Position numbers and translations under genes: made by a program. 64,000 nt of DNA from positions 275,582 to 339,581 of the forward strand of contig NZ_CAMZCS010000001.1 of the NCBI RefSeq assembly GCF_947305105.1, in the 5' to 3' direction. Shown here piece by piece: positions 18,833-27,733 of the stretch (the first letter of the stretch is position 1; each line of letters begins with the position of its first letter). This DNA is from an uncultured Fibrobacter sp. Its GTDB lineage: Bacteria > Fibrobacterota > Fibrobacteria > Fibrobacterales > Fibrobacteraceae. The notes beneath the pieces are model-generated. The model did no database searches, was not told where the DNA came from, and was given only the letters and a program-made list of their open reading frames with translations.

Positions 18833-18850
18833 AAAAGTGATGTAGAACAC
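18833..18850 (+). promoter_or_regulatory. possible shared upstream box (second copy)
   Basis: AAAAGTGATGTAGAACAC, 17 of 18 bases as upstream of the GH8 gene, about 88 bp before the start of GH11 paralogue 5. Confidence 0.35.
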
Positions 18851-18937
18851 AATTTGAAATTATTTTATAAGCAGGTTGGCTGATGGTGGCATTTCCAAAG
18901 AGAAAATGTCTCTATCGGCAAAAAATTGGAGTTGGAT

Positions 18938-20200
18938 ATGAACAAATTGTTCCTTGGGTTGGCCAGGGCCACGTTTTTTGTGACCCTCGCTTTTGGCTTA
19001 AACGCTTATGCAGCCGATGCTTGCAGCGAAAAGGGCGGGCATTCCGGAAACGGCACGACCACTCGTGGTCAAAATAATTCAAGTGTGACGGGGAATATCG
19101 GTAGTTCCGGTTACCATTATGAAATATGGTATCAAGGCGGAAATAACTCGATGACCTATTACAATGACGGAACATTCTCGGCGGAATGGAACGGCTCCAA
19201 CGACTTCCTGGCTCGCGTGGGACTCAAGTACAACAGTACCCAAACGCACGACCAGATTGGTTATTTTACTGCTGATTACAAGTTCACCAAGTCGGGGAGT
19301 GCTGCTTATTCCTATATCGGCATTTACGGTTGGACCGAGAATCCGCTGGTGGAATACTATATCGTCGATGACTGGTTTACCAAGCCGAGTCCGCAGTATT
19401 TAGGCACAAAGAAGGGCGAAATCACGGTGGACGGCGATACCTATGATATTTACACGTTTACTCGCGTGAACCAGCCTTCGATTAAGGGGACTTCTACTTT
19501 CCCGCAGTTCTTCAGTGTACGCCGTAACGCTCGCCAGTGCGGCCATATCGACATTACCGCCCATTTCAAGAAATGGGGGGAGGTTGGCCTGAATCTCGGG
19601 AAGATGTACGAGGTGAAGGTGCTGGCCGAAGCCGGTGGCGGTGCTACCGGAAAGATTGACTTCACCTACTTCAACATAACGTCTAAAGGTTCACCGTCTG
19701 GCTCGGAAACAGCGGTAACGCCGAAATCCAGTGCATCGACCCATCATTCGTCGACATCCATTCATCCTTCTTCATCCTCTCATCGATCCTCGCATTCTGT
19801 TTCCAGTTCTTCGAGAACGAGCAGCCATCACAGGAGCAGTTCCAGTAAGGCGAAGGTTTCGTCTTCGAGCCGGGATTTTTGGGGAAGTGTCGTCGCTTCG
19901 TCTTCTAGTATAACCATTCTTTCGCCAATTTCCGGTTCCAGTGTTGCTCCCGTTATCATTCCGATTAGCAGCAGTTCTGGAAACATCATTGGATCCATTG
20001 ACGCTCTCCCGGATGTGTCGCCGGTGCCGATGGGAACATCGGTATTGCAGGTGTTCGACGTGCAGGGCAAGTATCTCGGCAAGGTTGAATCTAGGGATGG
20101 AACTTCTTTGAACGATGCCGTGTTCATGAAGTTTGGCAAGACGGGTGTTTACATGGTTAAACGTGACGGCAAAGTAAAAATGTTGTCTGTGACGCGCTAA
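18938..20200 (+). CDS. GH11 endo-1,4-beta-xylanase paralogue 5
   Basis: I chose ATG 18938, since GGAG at 18928-18931 is then 6 bp away and the signal peptide (MNKLFLGLAR..NAYA) starts with a Lys; an upstream TTG-type start adds only four residues. 420 residues. Catalytic Glu139 (PLVEYYIVDDW) and Glu231 (LAEAGGG) and the thumb QPSIKGTSTFPQFFSVR are intact. The linker (about 255-300) is unusual in being rich in both Ser and His. The C-terminal domain begins QVFDVQGKYLG. Expected to be an active secreted xylanase. Confidence 0.92.
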   Translation: MNKLFLGLARATFFVTLAFGLNAYAADACSEKGGHSGNGTTTRGQNNSSVTGNIGSSGYHYEIWYQGGNNSMTYYNDGTFSAEWNGSNDFLARVGLKYNSTQTHDQIGYFTADYKFTKSGSAAYSYIGIYGWTENPLVEYYIVDDWFTKPSPQYLGTKKGEITVDGDTYDIYTFTRVNQPSIKGTSTFPQFFSVRRNARQCGHIDITAHFKKWGEVGLNLGKMYEVKVLAEAGGGATGKIDFTYFNITSKGSPSGSETAVTPKSSASTHHSSTSIHPSSSSHRSSHSVSSSSRTSSHHRSSSSKAKVSSSSRDFWGSVVASSSSITILSPISGSSVAPVIIPISSSSGNIIGSIDALPDVSPVPMGTSVLQVFDVQGKYLGKVESRDGTSLNDAVFMKFGKTGVYMVKRDGKVKMLSVTR

Positions 20201-20243
20201 AATTTTTATATTGATAACCGATTAATACTCCTCATATTGCCAT

Positions 20244-20281
20244 AAGGCATCTCGGTTCCGCCGAGATGCCTTTCTGCTTTT
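20244..20281 (+). terminator. terminator after GH11 paralogue 5
   Basis: GGCATCTCGG/CCGAGATGCC stem followed by T-rich sequence. Confidence 0.85.
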
Positions 20282-20305
20282 GAATATGTTGTATGTTGAA
20301 TGTGC

Positions 20306-20341
20306 GAAAAAAAACACGCCCCGCTGGGGACGTGTTGAAAA
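20306..20341 (-). terminator. terminator of the following minus-strand gene
   Basis: Read on the minus strand: ACACGTCCCC AGC GGGGCGTGT then a T run, 20 bp past the stop of the gene ending at 20360. Confidence 0.85.
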
Positions 20342-20359
20342 GGTTCGTCTTGCGACGGA

Positions 20360-21046
20360 TTACTTCTTGGAAGCCTTCTTGGGCGGGTGGGCGGCAATCT
20401 TCTTGGTGCCCTTGCCCTGCGTTGCCTTGGCGGCGGCTTCTTCGGCCTTGATCATGGACTTCATGCTTTCGAGAGCCCCGTTCGGGTCGAGCTCGATCGC
20501 TTCGGATGCTTCATCCACCATTTCGGCGAACTCGTCGTACCAGTCGGCGAAGATTTCCACTTCGAGGTGGTCGACGCCCGGAACCGTGAGGCGCACGCCA
20601 CAGGCTTCGCCCACGCGGTCGAGGAACTTGGCCATCTGCGGCTTGAGGAGCGTGAGGTCGAGGCCGTCGAGGTCTTCGGGTTCAAACCAGACACCGTCGA
20701 CATCGCTGTCGTCTTCTTCCTTAGCCTTCTTTTTGGACTTCTTGCCTTCGCACTTGCCGCACTTGCATTCCCCGTCGCATTCGTCGTTGCCGTACAGGGC
20801 CATGTATTCTTCGTCGTCCATGCCGCTGTCGTAGTAGAATTCGTCTTCTTCGAGGTAGAGCGTCTCGACAAAGATTCCCTTGGCGCCGAGCGTCTTTGCG
20901 GCGGCGATGAATTCCTTGAGTTCGCCACCGAAGTAGCGCGTGGTTTCTGCTTCCTCGTTCAGAGTCTGGACGGGAATGGGGGAGAGTTTCTGCTTGGTGA
21001 TGTAGTCGCAGACAACATCAGTGATAGATTGGTTGTTCTTGGCCAT
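20360..21046 (-). CDS. acidic hypothetical protein with Cys cluster
   Basis: 228 residues, no family recognised. No signal peptide, so probably cytoplasmic. The first 75 residues look like a small folded domain (SITDVVCDYITKQKLSPIP). A central motif DECDGECKCGKC, near residue 90, with four closely spaced Cys could hold a metal ion. A very acidic stretch EEDDSDVDG follows, then a second folded segment (about 125-185), and a Lys/Ala-rich tail (KGTKKIAAHPPKKASKK). It has its own terminator. A metal-binding or regulatory role is possible but not shown. Confidence 0.65.
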   Translation of the reverse strand: MAKNNQSITDVVCDYITKQKLSPIPVQTLNEEAETTRYFGGELKEFIAAAKTLGAKGIFVETLYLEEDEFYYDSGMDDEEYMALYGNDECDGECKCGKCEGKKSKKKAKEEDDSDVDGVWFEPEDLDGLDLTLLKPQMAKFLDRVGEACGVRLTVPGVDHLEVEIFADWYDEFAEMVDEASEAIELDPNGALESMKSMIKAEEAAAKATQGKGTKKIAAHPPKKASKK

Positions 21047-21065
21047 TGGATTCTCCAGTAAAAAA

Positions 21066-21166
21066 GTGATTAGTGGTTGGTGATTAGTGGTTAGGATTAT
21101 AATCGCGTCGAAGCCACCATACTAATCCTGTTTACTAACCACTGCCCACTGTTTACTAAACGTGGT
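21066..21166. repeat. heptamer repeat element
   Basis: GATTAGT/GGTTGGT heptamers, a centre containing ATAATCGCG, then GTTTACT/AACCACT/GCCCACT heptamers in the opposite sense. The dapA-like gene stop (21156) lies inside the right arm. Confidence 0.8.
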
Positions 21167-22112
21167 ACTTCTTCAGGCTCGGGGCCTTCTCTTCGATCAG
21201 CTTCATGATGCGGGCGACTGCGTCGGCGCCGTTGGCCGTATCCTTCACGCTCACGAGCGGCTGGAACAGCGGGCTGTTGAACAGCGTGCCGAGCGGAATC
21301 GGGTTCTTGCGGCAGAACGTGATGTCGATAAAGTCGCGGGCGTCCTTTTGCAGATTGTGAGCCTTGTCCTTGTCGCCAGCCTGGAATGCCTTGTACAGTT
21401 CGACGAACGTCTTCGTGGCCTCGGGGATGTTGCCCGAAGCGCTGATGAGGCCCGTGCCACCCATTTCGAGGAGGTCGGCAAACAAACCGTCTTCACCGCT
21501 CATCACGGCGAAGTCCTTGCCCTTGGTTTCCTTGATCACGCGCATCGTGTCTTCGTGGAACTTCTCGCCAAAGCCGAACTCCACGGCCTGCTTGAGACCG
21601 ATGATGTTCTTGTCTTCGGCAAGTTCGATGAGGGTGTCGGGATGCACGTAGCTTGAGGTGCGGCCCGGGACGTTGTAAATCACGATTTTGGCACCCGTCT
21701 CGCTGCTGAGCGTGCGGTAGTGCTTCAGGAGGCCTTCCTGCGGCGGGTTGTTGTAGTAGCCTGTGACGCAGAGGACTGCCACCGGGGCAATCTTCTGCAC
21801 GTTCTCGATCATTTCGATGGATTCGCGGGTGCAGTTGGAACCGGCACCGGCAATCACGGGCACGCGGCCGTCCACGTAGTCGAGCGTAAACTTGATGACA
21901 TCGAGGTGCTGCTGCGGGGAAACCGTCGCACTCTGACCCGTGGTCACGGCAGGGAGCACGCCACTTGCGCCGTTAGCGATCACGTCGTCGATCATTTGGC
22001 CCATCTTCTTGTAGTCGATGGAGTTGCGGAGGTTCTTGGGATCGTCGTTCTTGAGCGGGGTGAACAACGCGGGGAAAACACCAGTAAGTTGAGAAGCGTT
22101 TGTAATCTGCAT
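21156..22112 (-). CDS. dapA: dihydrodipicolinate synthase-family aldolase (DapA-like)
   Basis: 318 residues, a TIM-barrel class I aldolase of the DapA/NAL superfamily. Schiff-base Lys174 lies in IIGLKQAVEFG; Tyr146 and Arg151 are in YNVPGRT; the TTG motif reads AVTTGQSATV, with Gln60 where most DapA have Glu. Most likely it condenses pyruvate with aspartate semialdehyde on the lysine/meso-diaminopimelate pathway. Because of the TTGQ variation and the length (usual DapA about 292), another aldolase of the superfamily cannot be excluded. No lysine genes are adjacent. Confidence 0.8.
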   Translation of the reverse strand: MQITNASQLTGVFPALFTPLKNDDPKNLRNSIDYKKMGQMIDDVIANGASGVLPAVTTGQSATVSPQQHLDVIKFTLDYVDGRVPVIAGAGSNCTRESIEMIENVQKIAPVAVLCVTGYYNNPPQEGLLKHYRTLSSETGAKIVIYNVPGRTSSYVHPDTLIELAEDKNIIGLKQAVEFGFGEKFHEDTMRVIKETKGKDFAVMSGEDGLFADLLEMGGTGLISASGNIPEATKTFVELYKAFQAGDKDKAHNLQKDARDFIDITFCRKNPIPLGTLFNSPLFQPLVSVKDTANGADAVARIMKLIEEKAPSLKKYHV

Positions 22113-22446
22113 AGTGCCCTAAATATAGTATTAGACGAGAACCGGAGGGCGAAATGTACGAAATTTGATGCTTTTTAACGCCTTAGTTGAATTTTCCACT
22201 ATTTCACAAACCTGCCGCAAGATTTTACGTACAAATTATAGATTGGAACGGGGTGAAAGATTGTGCTTGCTTGGGTTGGATTGCTCAATAAATGTAAAAC
22301 ATTGAAGCGTAATAGAATACGAACTTGATCAAGGGTTGCTTGGACCGCTTTAATGACGTTTTGGTGTGCTACAAATCGAAAAAATGTTCTGTCGCCGCAC
22401 TCGCCTTTTACTAAATTTGCTGCGTTAAATCTCAAAAGGAACCCCT
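22113..22446. other. 334-bp divergent intergenic region
   Basis: Lies between divergent dapA-like and phosphohexomutase genes and must contain both promoters. A 10-bp palindrome CTTGATCAAG is near 22324. I see no convincing ORF, RNA or terminator here. Confidence 0.4.
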
Positions 22447-24060
22447 ATGGAAAACATTACCCAGATTTGGAAAAAGATTCAGTCCCCCGAATTCAACCCG
22501 GCTACCGACATGGCGCTTGTCGAACAGGTGAAGCAGGTCGCATTGACTTCTCAGGAGCCCGCCAAGGTGAGCTTTGGTACTTCTGGCTGGCGTGGTGAAA
22601 TCGGTTCCGAATTTACGCTCCGCAACCTCCAGGTGGTGGGTGCCGCCATCGTTCGCCTTTACAGGGAAGCGACTCCCGAACTTTTCGAAGCCCTCGGCGT
22701 GAAGGACTTTGCCGAACTCCAGAAGCGTGGCGTGGTCGTCGGTCATGACAACCGCCTGCTCGGTCATGAATTCTGCGAAGCCGTGGCTGACCAGTTCGCG
22801 AAGGCTGGCGTGAAGGTCTACTACGGTGGCGAGATGCCGACTCCGGAATTCAGCGCCTGCATCGAAATGCTCGGTGCTGCCTGCTCCATCAACATGACCC
22901 CGAGCCACAACCCGAGCCACTACAACGGCATCAAGTTCAACCCGGCCGACGGCGGTCCTGCCGGTCCGGAAATCACGAACGTCATCACGAAGCTTTCTAA
23001 CGAAATGATGTCCACCTGGAAATTTGAACCGGTGGGCAAGGTTGACTGGGAAATTATCGACTCCCTCAAGATTTACAAGGAATTCCTCGTCAAGCAGGGC
23101 ACGATCAAGTTCGACCGCATCAAGGAATTCATCAAGAAGGGCCGCCTGACTCTCGTTTGCGACCACGTGCACGGCTCTACCCGCCGCCGTCCGGCTGCTC
23201 TCCTCGACAATCCGGAATGCCTCATTACGCTCCGTAACGAAGATGACTCCCTGTTCGGCGGTATCGCACCCGAACCGTCCAGCAAGAACCTCGAAAAGGT
23301 CCGCAAGGTGCTGGACGAAAGCAAGTCCTGGTTCCGCCTGGGCGCTATCTTCGACCCGGATGGTGACCGTATCCGCTTCTACGACGGTACACGCGAAATC
23401 GACATGAACCAGTTCGGTGCTATCGCTTTCCACTACATGGCTACCTGGCGCAAGGAACAGGGCTGCGTGGCCAAGTCTGTCGCGACTTCCAACTTTGTGA
23501 ACATCATTGCCGAAAAGCTCGGCGTGCCTGTGATGGAAACTCCGGTGGGCTTCAAGAACTTCCGCCCGTGGCTTTCCCGCAATGCCAAGCAGAAGGCCCT
23601 CGTCGCCTTCGAAGAATCCGATGGTATCTCCGGTCTCAACAACACGCTCGAAAAGGATGCCCAGTTCGGCCTCCTCATCGCTCTCGAAATTCTTGCAACG
23701 ACTGGCAAGAACCTCGGTGAATACCTCGATGCCCTTTATGAAGAATATGGTCGCTTCTACCCGACCCGCTCGGGCTTCGAAGTCGACAAGTCCCTCGTGG
23801 GTGCTCCGCTCAAGGCCAAGGTCGACGCCATCGCGACGATCGCCCAGCCGGGTGCGAAGGTCATGGTCGGCAACAACGAAAAGACCGTGAAGCAGCTCCT
23901 CACGCTCGACGGCGTGAAGGTCATCTTCGACGACGACTCCTGGATGCTCGTGCGTCCGTCGGGTACGGAACCGAAGGTGCGCATTTATACGGAATGCCGC
24001 AACCCGGACGAGAAGGACCCGATGTTCGAAGCGGCGAAGGCTTTGTTCTTCAAAAATTAA
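22447..24060 (+). CDS. phosphohexomutase (phosphoglucomutase/phosphomannomutase)
   Basis: 537 residues; AAAGGA upstream of ATG 22447. All four alpha-D-phosphohexomutase motifs are present: phosphoserine loop TPSHNPSHYNG, metal loop DPDGDR, sugar-binding EESDG, and phosphate-binding RPSGTEPKVRIY. FGTSGWRGEIG at the N-terminus is typical. It interconverts hexose 1- and 6-phosphates, feeding glycogen, nucleotide sugars and surface polysaccharides. The exact sugar cannot be set; the variant ESDG (instead of GEESG or GEMSG) leaves glucose or mannose open. Confidence 0.92.
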   Translation: MENITQIWKKIQSPEFNPATDMALVEQVKQVALTSQEPAKVSFGTSGWRGEIGSEFTLRNLQVVGAAIVRLYREATPELFEALGVKDFAELQKRGVVVGHDNRLLGHEFCEAVADQFAKAGVKVYYGGEMPTPEFSACIEMLGAACSINMTPSHNPSHYNGIKFNPADGGPAGPEITNVITKLSNEMMSTWKFEPVGKVDWEIIDSLKIYKEFLVKQGTIKFDRIKEFIKKGRLTLVCDHVHGSTRRRPAALLDNPECLITLRNEDDSLFGGIAPEPSSKNLEKVRKVLDESKSWFRLGAIFDPDGDRIRFYDGTREIDMNQFGAIAFHYMATWRKEQGCVAKSVATSNFVNIIAEKLGVPVMETPVGFKNFRPWLSRNAKQKALVAFEESDGISGLNNTLEKDAQFGLLIALEILATTGKNLGEYLDALYEEYGRFYPTRSGFEVDKSLVGAPLKAKVDAIATIAQPGAKVMVGNNEKTVKQLLTLDGVKVIFDDDSWMLVRPSGTEPKVRIYTECRNPDEKDPMFEAAKALFFKN

Positions 24061-24093
24061 TGTTGCATACATTGGAATAGGATTGATGGAAAA

Positions 24094-24855
24094 ATGAAAA
24101 AGATAATCGCTGTGTTGTTCCTGGCTTGTGCCCTTTTGGGCTATGCGCAGGATAGCTCCATAAAGCCCGAATTTCAGGCTTTTTCTGGTGCTTTGGTCAA
24201 ATTGAAAAAGGCAAAGAACGGCTACCACAAGTTCATGTTGCAGATTGTCGCTGCTCCGTGGGCTTTTAAGGCCGAAGGCGAAGTGGCCGCCCCCGGTGGC
24301 GACCCCGACATGCTCATCAATGCCCTTTTTGACGGCGACCTCTATGCAGTGCTTGCTTATGTTCCTTCGGCGACGTCGGGTGCAGACGGTCAGGAATATC
24401 AGGTCGGGCTTTTCGACATGATGCTTTTCTTTGAGGATGAACCGACGAAAATCCGCAACTTGAAATTTACCCTCTTGCCGCCTGCAAACGACGACTGGGC
24501 GATGAGCGCGTTCAACGATGCGCAATCCTCCGGTTCGTTGCTCGGTAAAATCTGGAAGGGTAAGTACGACCGCGAAATTACGAAGGCTTCCGCGAATCCG
24601 TTGACGAAGCAGTCGGTGCGTTCGATGCAGAGGGCTGCCGAGGAAGCCGCTGCTGCCGAAGAAGCGGAACGTCAGGCCAAGATGGCTGCGAAAAAGTCCA
24701 AGAAAAAGAAGAAGAAGGCTTCTATTGTTGACGAATGCGACGATCCGGATATGACGGTGAAAGAAAAGCGTCGCTGCCAGATGAAGGCGAAAAACGCAGG
24801 ATCAAATTCTGCGGAGCCGAAGAAAAAAAAGAAAAGAAAGAAAAAAAGAGAATAA
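24094..24855 (+). CDS. secreted hypothetical protein with very basic tail
   Basis: 253 residues with a signal peptide (MKKIIAVLFLACALLGYAQ). The middle about 150 residues form an unrecognised domain (HKFMLQIVAAPWAFKAEGEV...DLYAVLAYV). From about residue 178 on it is Ala/Glu/Lys-rich helix, then runs of Lys, with a two-Cys segment DECDDPDMTVKEKRRC in between, ending in KKKKKRKKKRE. The gene starts 33 bp after the phosphohexomutase and ends 42 bp before yebC, so it may be co-transcribed. Function unknown. Confidence 0.7.
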   Translation: MKKIIAVLFLACALLGYAQDSSIKPEFQAFSGALVKLKKAKNGYHKFMLQIVAAPWAFKAEGEVAAPGGDPDMLINALFDGDLYAVLAYVPSATSGADGQEYQVGLFDMMLFFEDEPTKIRNLKFTLLPPANDDWAMSAFNDAQSSGSLLGKIWKGKYDREITKASANPLTKQSVRSMQRAAEEAAAAEEAERQAKMAAKKSKKKKKKASIVDECDDPDMTVKEKRRCQMKAKNAGSNSAEPKKKKKRKKKRE

Positions 24856-24897
24856 GTTTCACTAAAAATCCAAAAACCTGAATATTTGAGGTAATCT

Positions 24898-25641
24898 ATG
24901 TCCGGTCACTCCAAATGGGCCACCACCAAACGCAAGAAAGCCAAAACCGACGTCGCTCGCGCGAAGGCTTGGAACAAACTTATTAAGGAAATTTCCATTG
25001 CTGCCAAGCTCGGCGGTGGCAACCCCGACGCGAACCCGCGCCTGCGTGCTGCTATCCTCAAGTCTAAGAGCCAGAGCTTGCCGACCAAGAATATCGAAAG
25101 CGCCATCGCCAAGGGTACGGGTGCGAACTCCGGTACCGAAATGACGGAGCCGCTGTACGAAGGACGCGGCCCGGGTGGCATTGCCATCATGGTGCAGTGC
25201 TTGACCGACAACAAGGTCCGCACGGTTGCCGAAATCCGCAACATCTTCAACAAGAACAACGGTTCCATGGGTGAATCTGGTTCTGTGTCTTGGGCTTTCA
25301 CCTACAAGGGCGTGATTGTCGTCGATGCCGAAAAGTATCCCGAAGACCAGGTGATGGACCTCGTGCTCGAAGCCGGTGCCGAAGACATGACGACCGAAGA
25401 CGGCGTGCATGAAATCTCCACGAGCCCCGAAGCTTTCGACGCTGTGTCCAAGGCTCTCGAAGCTGCCAACATCGAAATGATGAGCGCTGAAATCACCTAC
25501 GTCGCTAACGACCCGGTGAAGCTCGGTCATGACGATGCACAGAAGCTCCTCAAGCTCATCGACAAGTTCGAAGACCACGACGACGTCCAGGACGTGTACC
25601 ACAACGCCGAAATCGACGAAGCGGACATGGACGCGGAATAG
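24898..25641 (+). CDS. yebC: YebC/PmpR-family (TACO1-like) protein
   Basis: 247 residues, the usual size. The signature N-terminus MSGHSKWATTKRKKAKTDVARAKAWNK is written here only in part: SGHSKW, then NPRLRAAILKSKSQSLPTKNIESAI, and later YEGRGPGGIAIMVQCLTDN. YebC proteins act as DNA-binding regulators and, in recent work on the family, as ribosome-associated factors that help translation of poly-proline stretches. A hairpin terminator follows about 80 bp on. Confidence 0.95.
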   Translation: MSGHSKWATTKRKKAKTDVARAKAWNKLIKEISIAAKLGGGNPDANPRLRAAILKSKSQSLPTKNIESAIAKGTGANSGTEMTEPLYEGRGPGGIAIMVQCLTDNKVRTVAEIRNIFNKNNGSMGESGSVSWAFTYKGVIVVDAEKYPEDQVMDLVLEAGAEDMTTEDGVHEISTSPEAFDAVSKALEAANIEMMSAEITYVANDPVKLGHDDAQKLLKLIDKFEDHDDVQDVYHNAEIDEADMDAE

Positions 25642-25722
25642 CGACGAGGTCGTGCCTACGGCACTCTGAGCTATGGAGTCGCTCCCCTTGCAGGGTCGCT
25701 GTGAGGTTATGTTATATTGAGT

Positions 25723-25755
25723 CATCCCCGCCTTGTGCGGGGATTTCTTTTTTTA
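25723..25755 (+). terminator. terminator after yebC
   Basis: ATCCCCGC CTTGT GCGGGGAT stem, then T-rich run. Confidence 0.9.
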
Positions 25756-25790
25756 CGCAAAAGTATGTATATTCTTAAAAAGAGGTTGGT

Positions 25791-26807
25791 ATGAATATTC
25801 GTAGATTTTTTCGTTTGGGTTGCTTGTCTGTTGCGAGCTTTTTCTGGGCTAGTTGCGGCAGTGATACGGATTCTTCGACGGGTGCGGATTCCGGTATTAA
25901 TCCTGGGAGTTCTTCGGCGGATATTCTACCGAATTCGTCGGAATCGGTTGAATCGAGTTCTGTGGCGGCTGAAAGTTCATCCAGCCAAATTGGCAGTTCG
26001 AGTTCTGCGGGTTATATATTGGCGAGAGACCCTTCAATTAGTTGCAAGATGACACATTACGGCGTTCGTGTTTGTTATAATTCTTGTTATGATGCTATAC
26101 GTGATTTAGAAAAGGATGATTTGATTTCTGAAAAGCAACTGGCATTTATAGAAGACGAACTAGAATCATGTCATGCTTTGGAGAATACTACGAGTGTAGT
26201 TTACGGTACGCCTGAGCCGTCTTGCAAAATTCCAGTTTATGAAAAATTTGAATGTGAATGTTCCAATGATAGTATTTATGTAGGGTGCCGTTTAGATTCT
26301 AATCAAATAGATGTTGATGGAGTTGGGGCGTGGGCTTATGGAATAGACGAATATCGTGCTGATCAAAGTTCAAGCTCGTCTGAAAAAATGACGAAGAATT
26401 GTCCGCATGAGGATTTTCTTCCATTTACGGGTATTCTAGAGGAAGTTCAAAAAGAACTGTACGAAAAAATTGTGCAGAAACTCGAGAATGATTCAACTTT
26501 GTCTGAATCTGGACGGCAGTATTTGGATAGTCTTTTGAATCACGAAAAGAAAACTTTGCGGGAATCTCCGAATAGAATCAGTGGTTCTTCTGTTTCTCCC
26601 TATCCATCTGATAATTTGTTTGAATCTAGTTATTATTTTAAAATAGACTCCAAAAATTGGTTTAGCGGCTATATCGCCAAAACCAAGACCTGCGAAGACG
26701 GTTCGCCTGTAATAACGGAACGATATCGGCAAAAATACGATGATATTCTTCAGGAATGCCTTGATTTAATCAATAAGAAATTGGAAGAAATCGAACTCGA
26801 AGAATGA
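25791..26807 (+). CDS. Ser-rich hypothetical lipoprotein with Cys-rich segments
   Basis: 338 residues. The signal ends with the lipobox FWASC, so the protein is probably lipid-anchored. Residues about 25-75 are a Ser-rich spacer of the Fibrobacter type (SSSADILPNSSESVESSS). Two Cys-rich segments follow (CKMTHYGVRVCYNSCYDA; CKIPVYEKFECECSND), suggesting disulphides. The remainder has charged helices, e.g. EDFLPFTGILEEVQKELYEK. No family recognised. Base composition is richer in A+T than in the surrounding housekeeping genes. Confidence 0.75.
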   Translation: MNIRRFFRLGCLSVASFFWASCGSDTDSSTGADSGINPGSSSADILPNSSESVESSSVAAESSSSQIGSSSSAGYILARDPSISCKMTHYGVRVCYNSCYDAIRDLEKDDLISEKQLAFIEDELESCHALENTTSVVYGTPEPSCKIPVYEKFECECSNDSIYVGCRLDSNQIDVDGVGAWAYGIDEYRADQSSSSSEKMTKNCPHEDFLPFTGILEEVQKELYEKIVQKLENDSTLSESGRQYLDSLLNHEKKTLRESPNRISGSSVSPYPSDNLFESSYYFKIDSKNWFSGYIAKTKTCEDGSPVITERYRQKYDDILQECLDLINKKLEEIELEE

Positions 26808-26855
26808 CAATTCCGGTCTATCCCGCCGTTTTATTGATGTACAAATTATTTTTAC

Positions 26856-26891
26856 AAATGGGCCTATTCCGTGGAATGGGTTCATTTTTTA
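26856..26891 (+). terminator. terminator before the next lipoprotein gene
   Basis: CCTATTCC GT GGAATGGG stem extended by AATGGG/TTCATT, then six T. Confidence 0.7.
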
Positions 26892-26920
26892 TATTTGTAA
26901 TCAGATAGGTGTATACATTC

Positions 26921-27733
26921 ATGAAGGCATTTCTTGTTGTTTCGGTGCTGGCTCTTCTTATAGTCGGCTGTGCCTTTAATAAGGGCGTGCAGGGACAGGC
27001 TCGTTCCATCACCGCTCTCGATGCCGAAAATTTCAGGATTATTGAAAAACGCCAGGCATTAGGTGCCTCAATCGCTTCACAAGATAGGGTTGCGTGGGTA
27101 GCTTCCGATTCTGTCGTCTCTAACATTAACCCTTCGGCGCTCGATAAAATCGAAGGCTATGTGGCGCAGGGCGATACCCAGGACGGCTATGCCGTTTTCT
27201 ATGGCTATCAGGATGACCGCTATATTCAGGTGGCGCGTGTTGATTTCAAGGATGGACGCTTGACGAAGGATTTTGTTGAAAAGGCGATAGATGACGAGCG
27301 GTTGCTTGGCCTCGTGACAGCGAACAATTCTGCAAATCGTCGTTTCAATCTTTATACAGATAAACTAAACATCATCTACAACTCGTACATCATGGAAAAC
27401 GACAGCGGGTACACGGTTTACTTCATTCCCGGTTCCACGAACGACTACCTCGTGTTCGGCGGATGTTTTAGGCTTTCCTCAAGCGATTCGCAGGAATGGA
27501 CTATCGAGAAATTGCACAATGGTCCTGTGGCGATAAAGTTCGAAAAAGTCAAGCAGAGCAACATGCTCATGCGCACGTCGTCGAACGACAAACTCCCTTC
27601 CGAAACAGATTACGCCCAGTTCCACATTACAAAGCAATGGGCTCCGGTTCAGTATATACAAACGAGTTCGTACGTGTTCTTGCTCAAGTACGACAAGGTA
27701 ACCGGTTTTACAAATACGATGATGGTGAAATAG
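26921..27733 (+). CDS. hypothetical lipoprotein
   Basis: ATG 26921 is preferred to the GTG at 26909, which overlaps the AGG that would serve as ribosome site. 270 residues. Lipobox LLIVGC gives a predicted lipoprotein. The body is unrecognised, mixed alpha/beta, with several YGYQDDRYIQVARVDF-like strands; the end reads YVFLLKYDKVTGFTNTMMVK. It converges with the amidase gene, whose stop immediately abuts this stop (27733/27734). Function unknown. Confidence 0.72.
   Translation: MKAFLVVSVLALLIVGCAFNKGVQGQARSITALDAENFRIIEKRQALGASIASQDRVAWVASDSVVSNINPSALDKIEGYVAQGDTQDGYAVFYGYQDDRYIQVARVDFKDGRLTKDFVEKAIDDERLLGLVTANNSANRRFNLYTDKLNIIYNSYIMENDSGYTVYFIPGSTNDYLVFGGCFRLSSSDSQEWTIEKLHNGPVAIKFEKVKQSNMLMRTSSNDKLPSETDYAQFHITKQWAPVQYIQTSSYVFLLKYDKVTGFTNTMMVK

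Noticed and set aside
21156..22112. N-acetylneuraminate lyase instead of DapA
   Set aside because: The YNVPGRT motif and the overall pattern are closer to dihydrodipicolinate synthase, though the TTGQ variation keeps some doubt.
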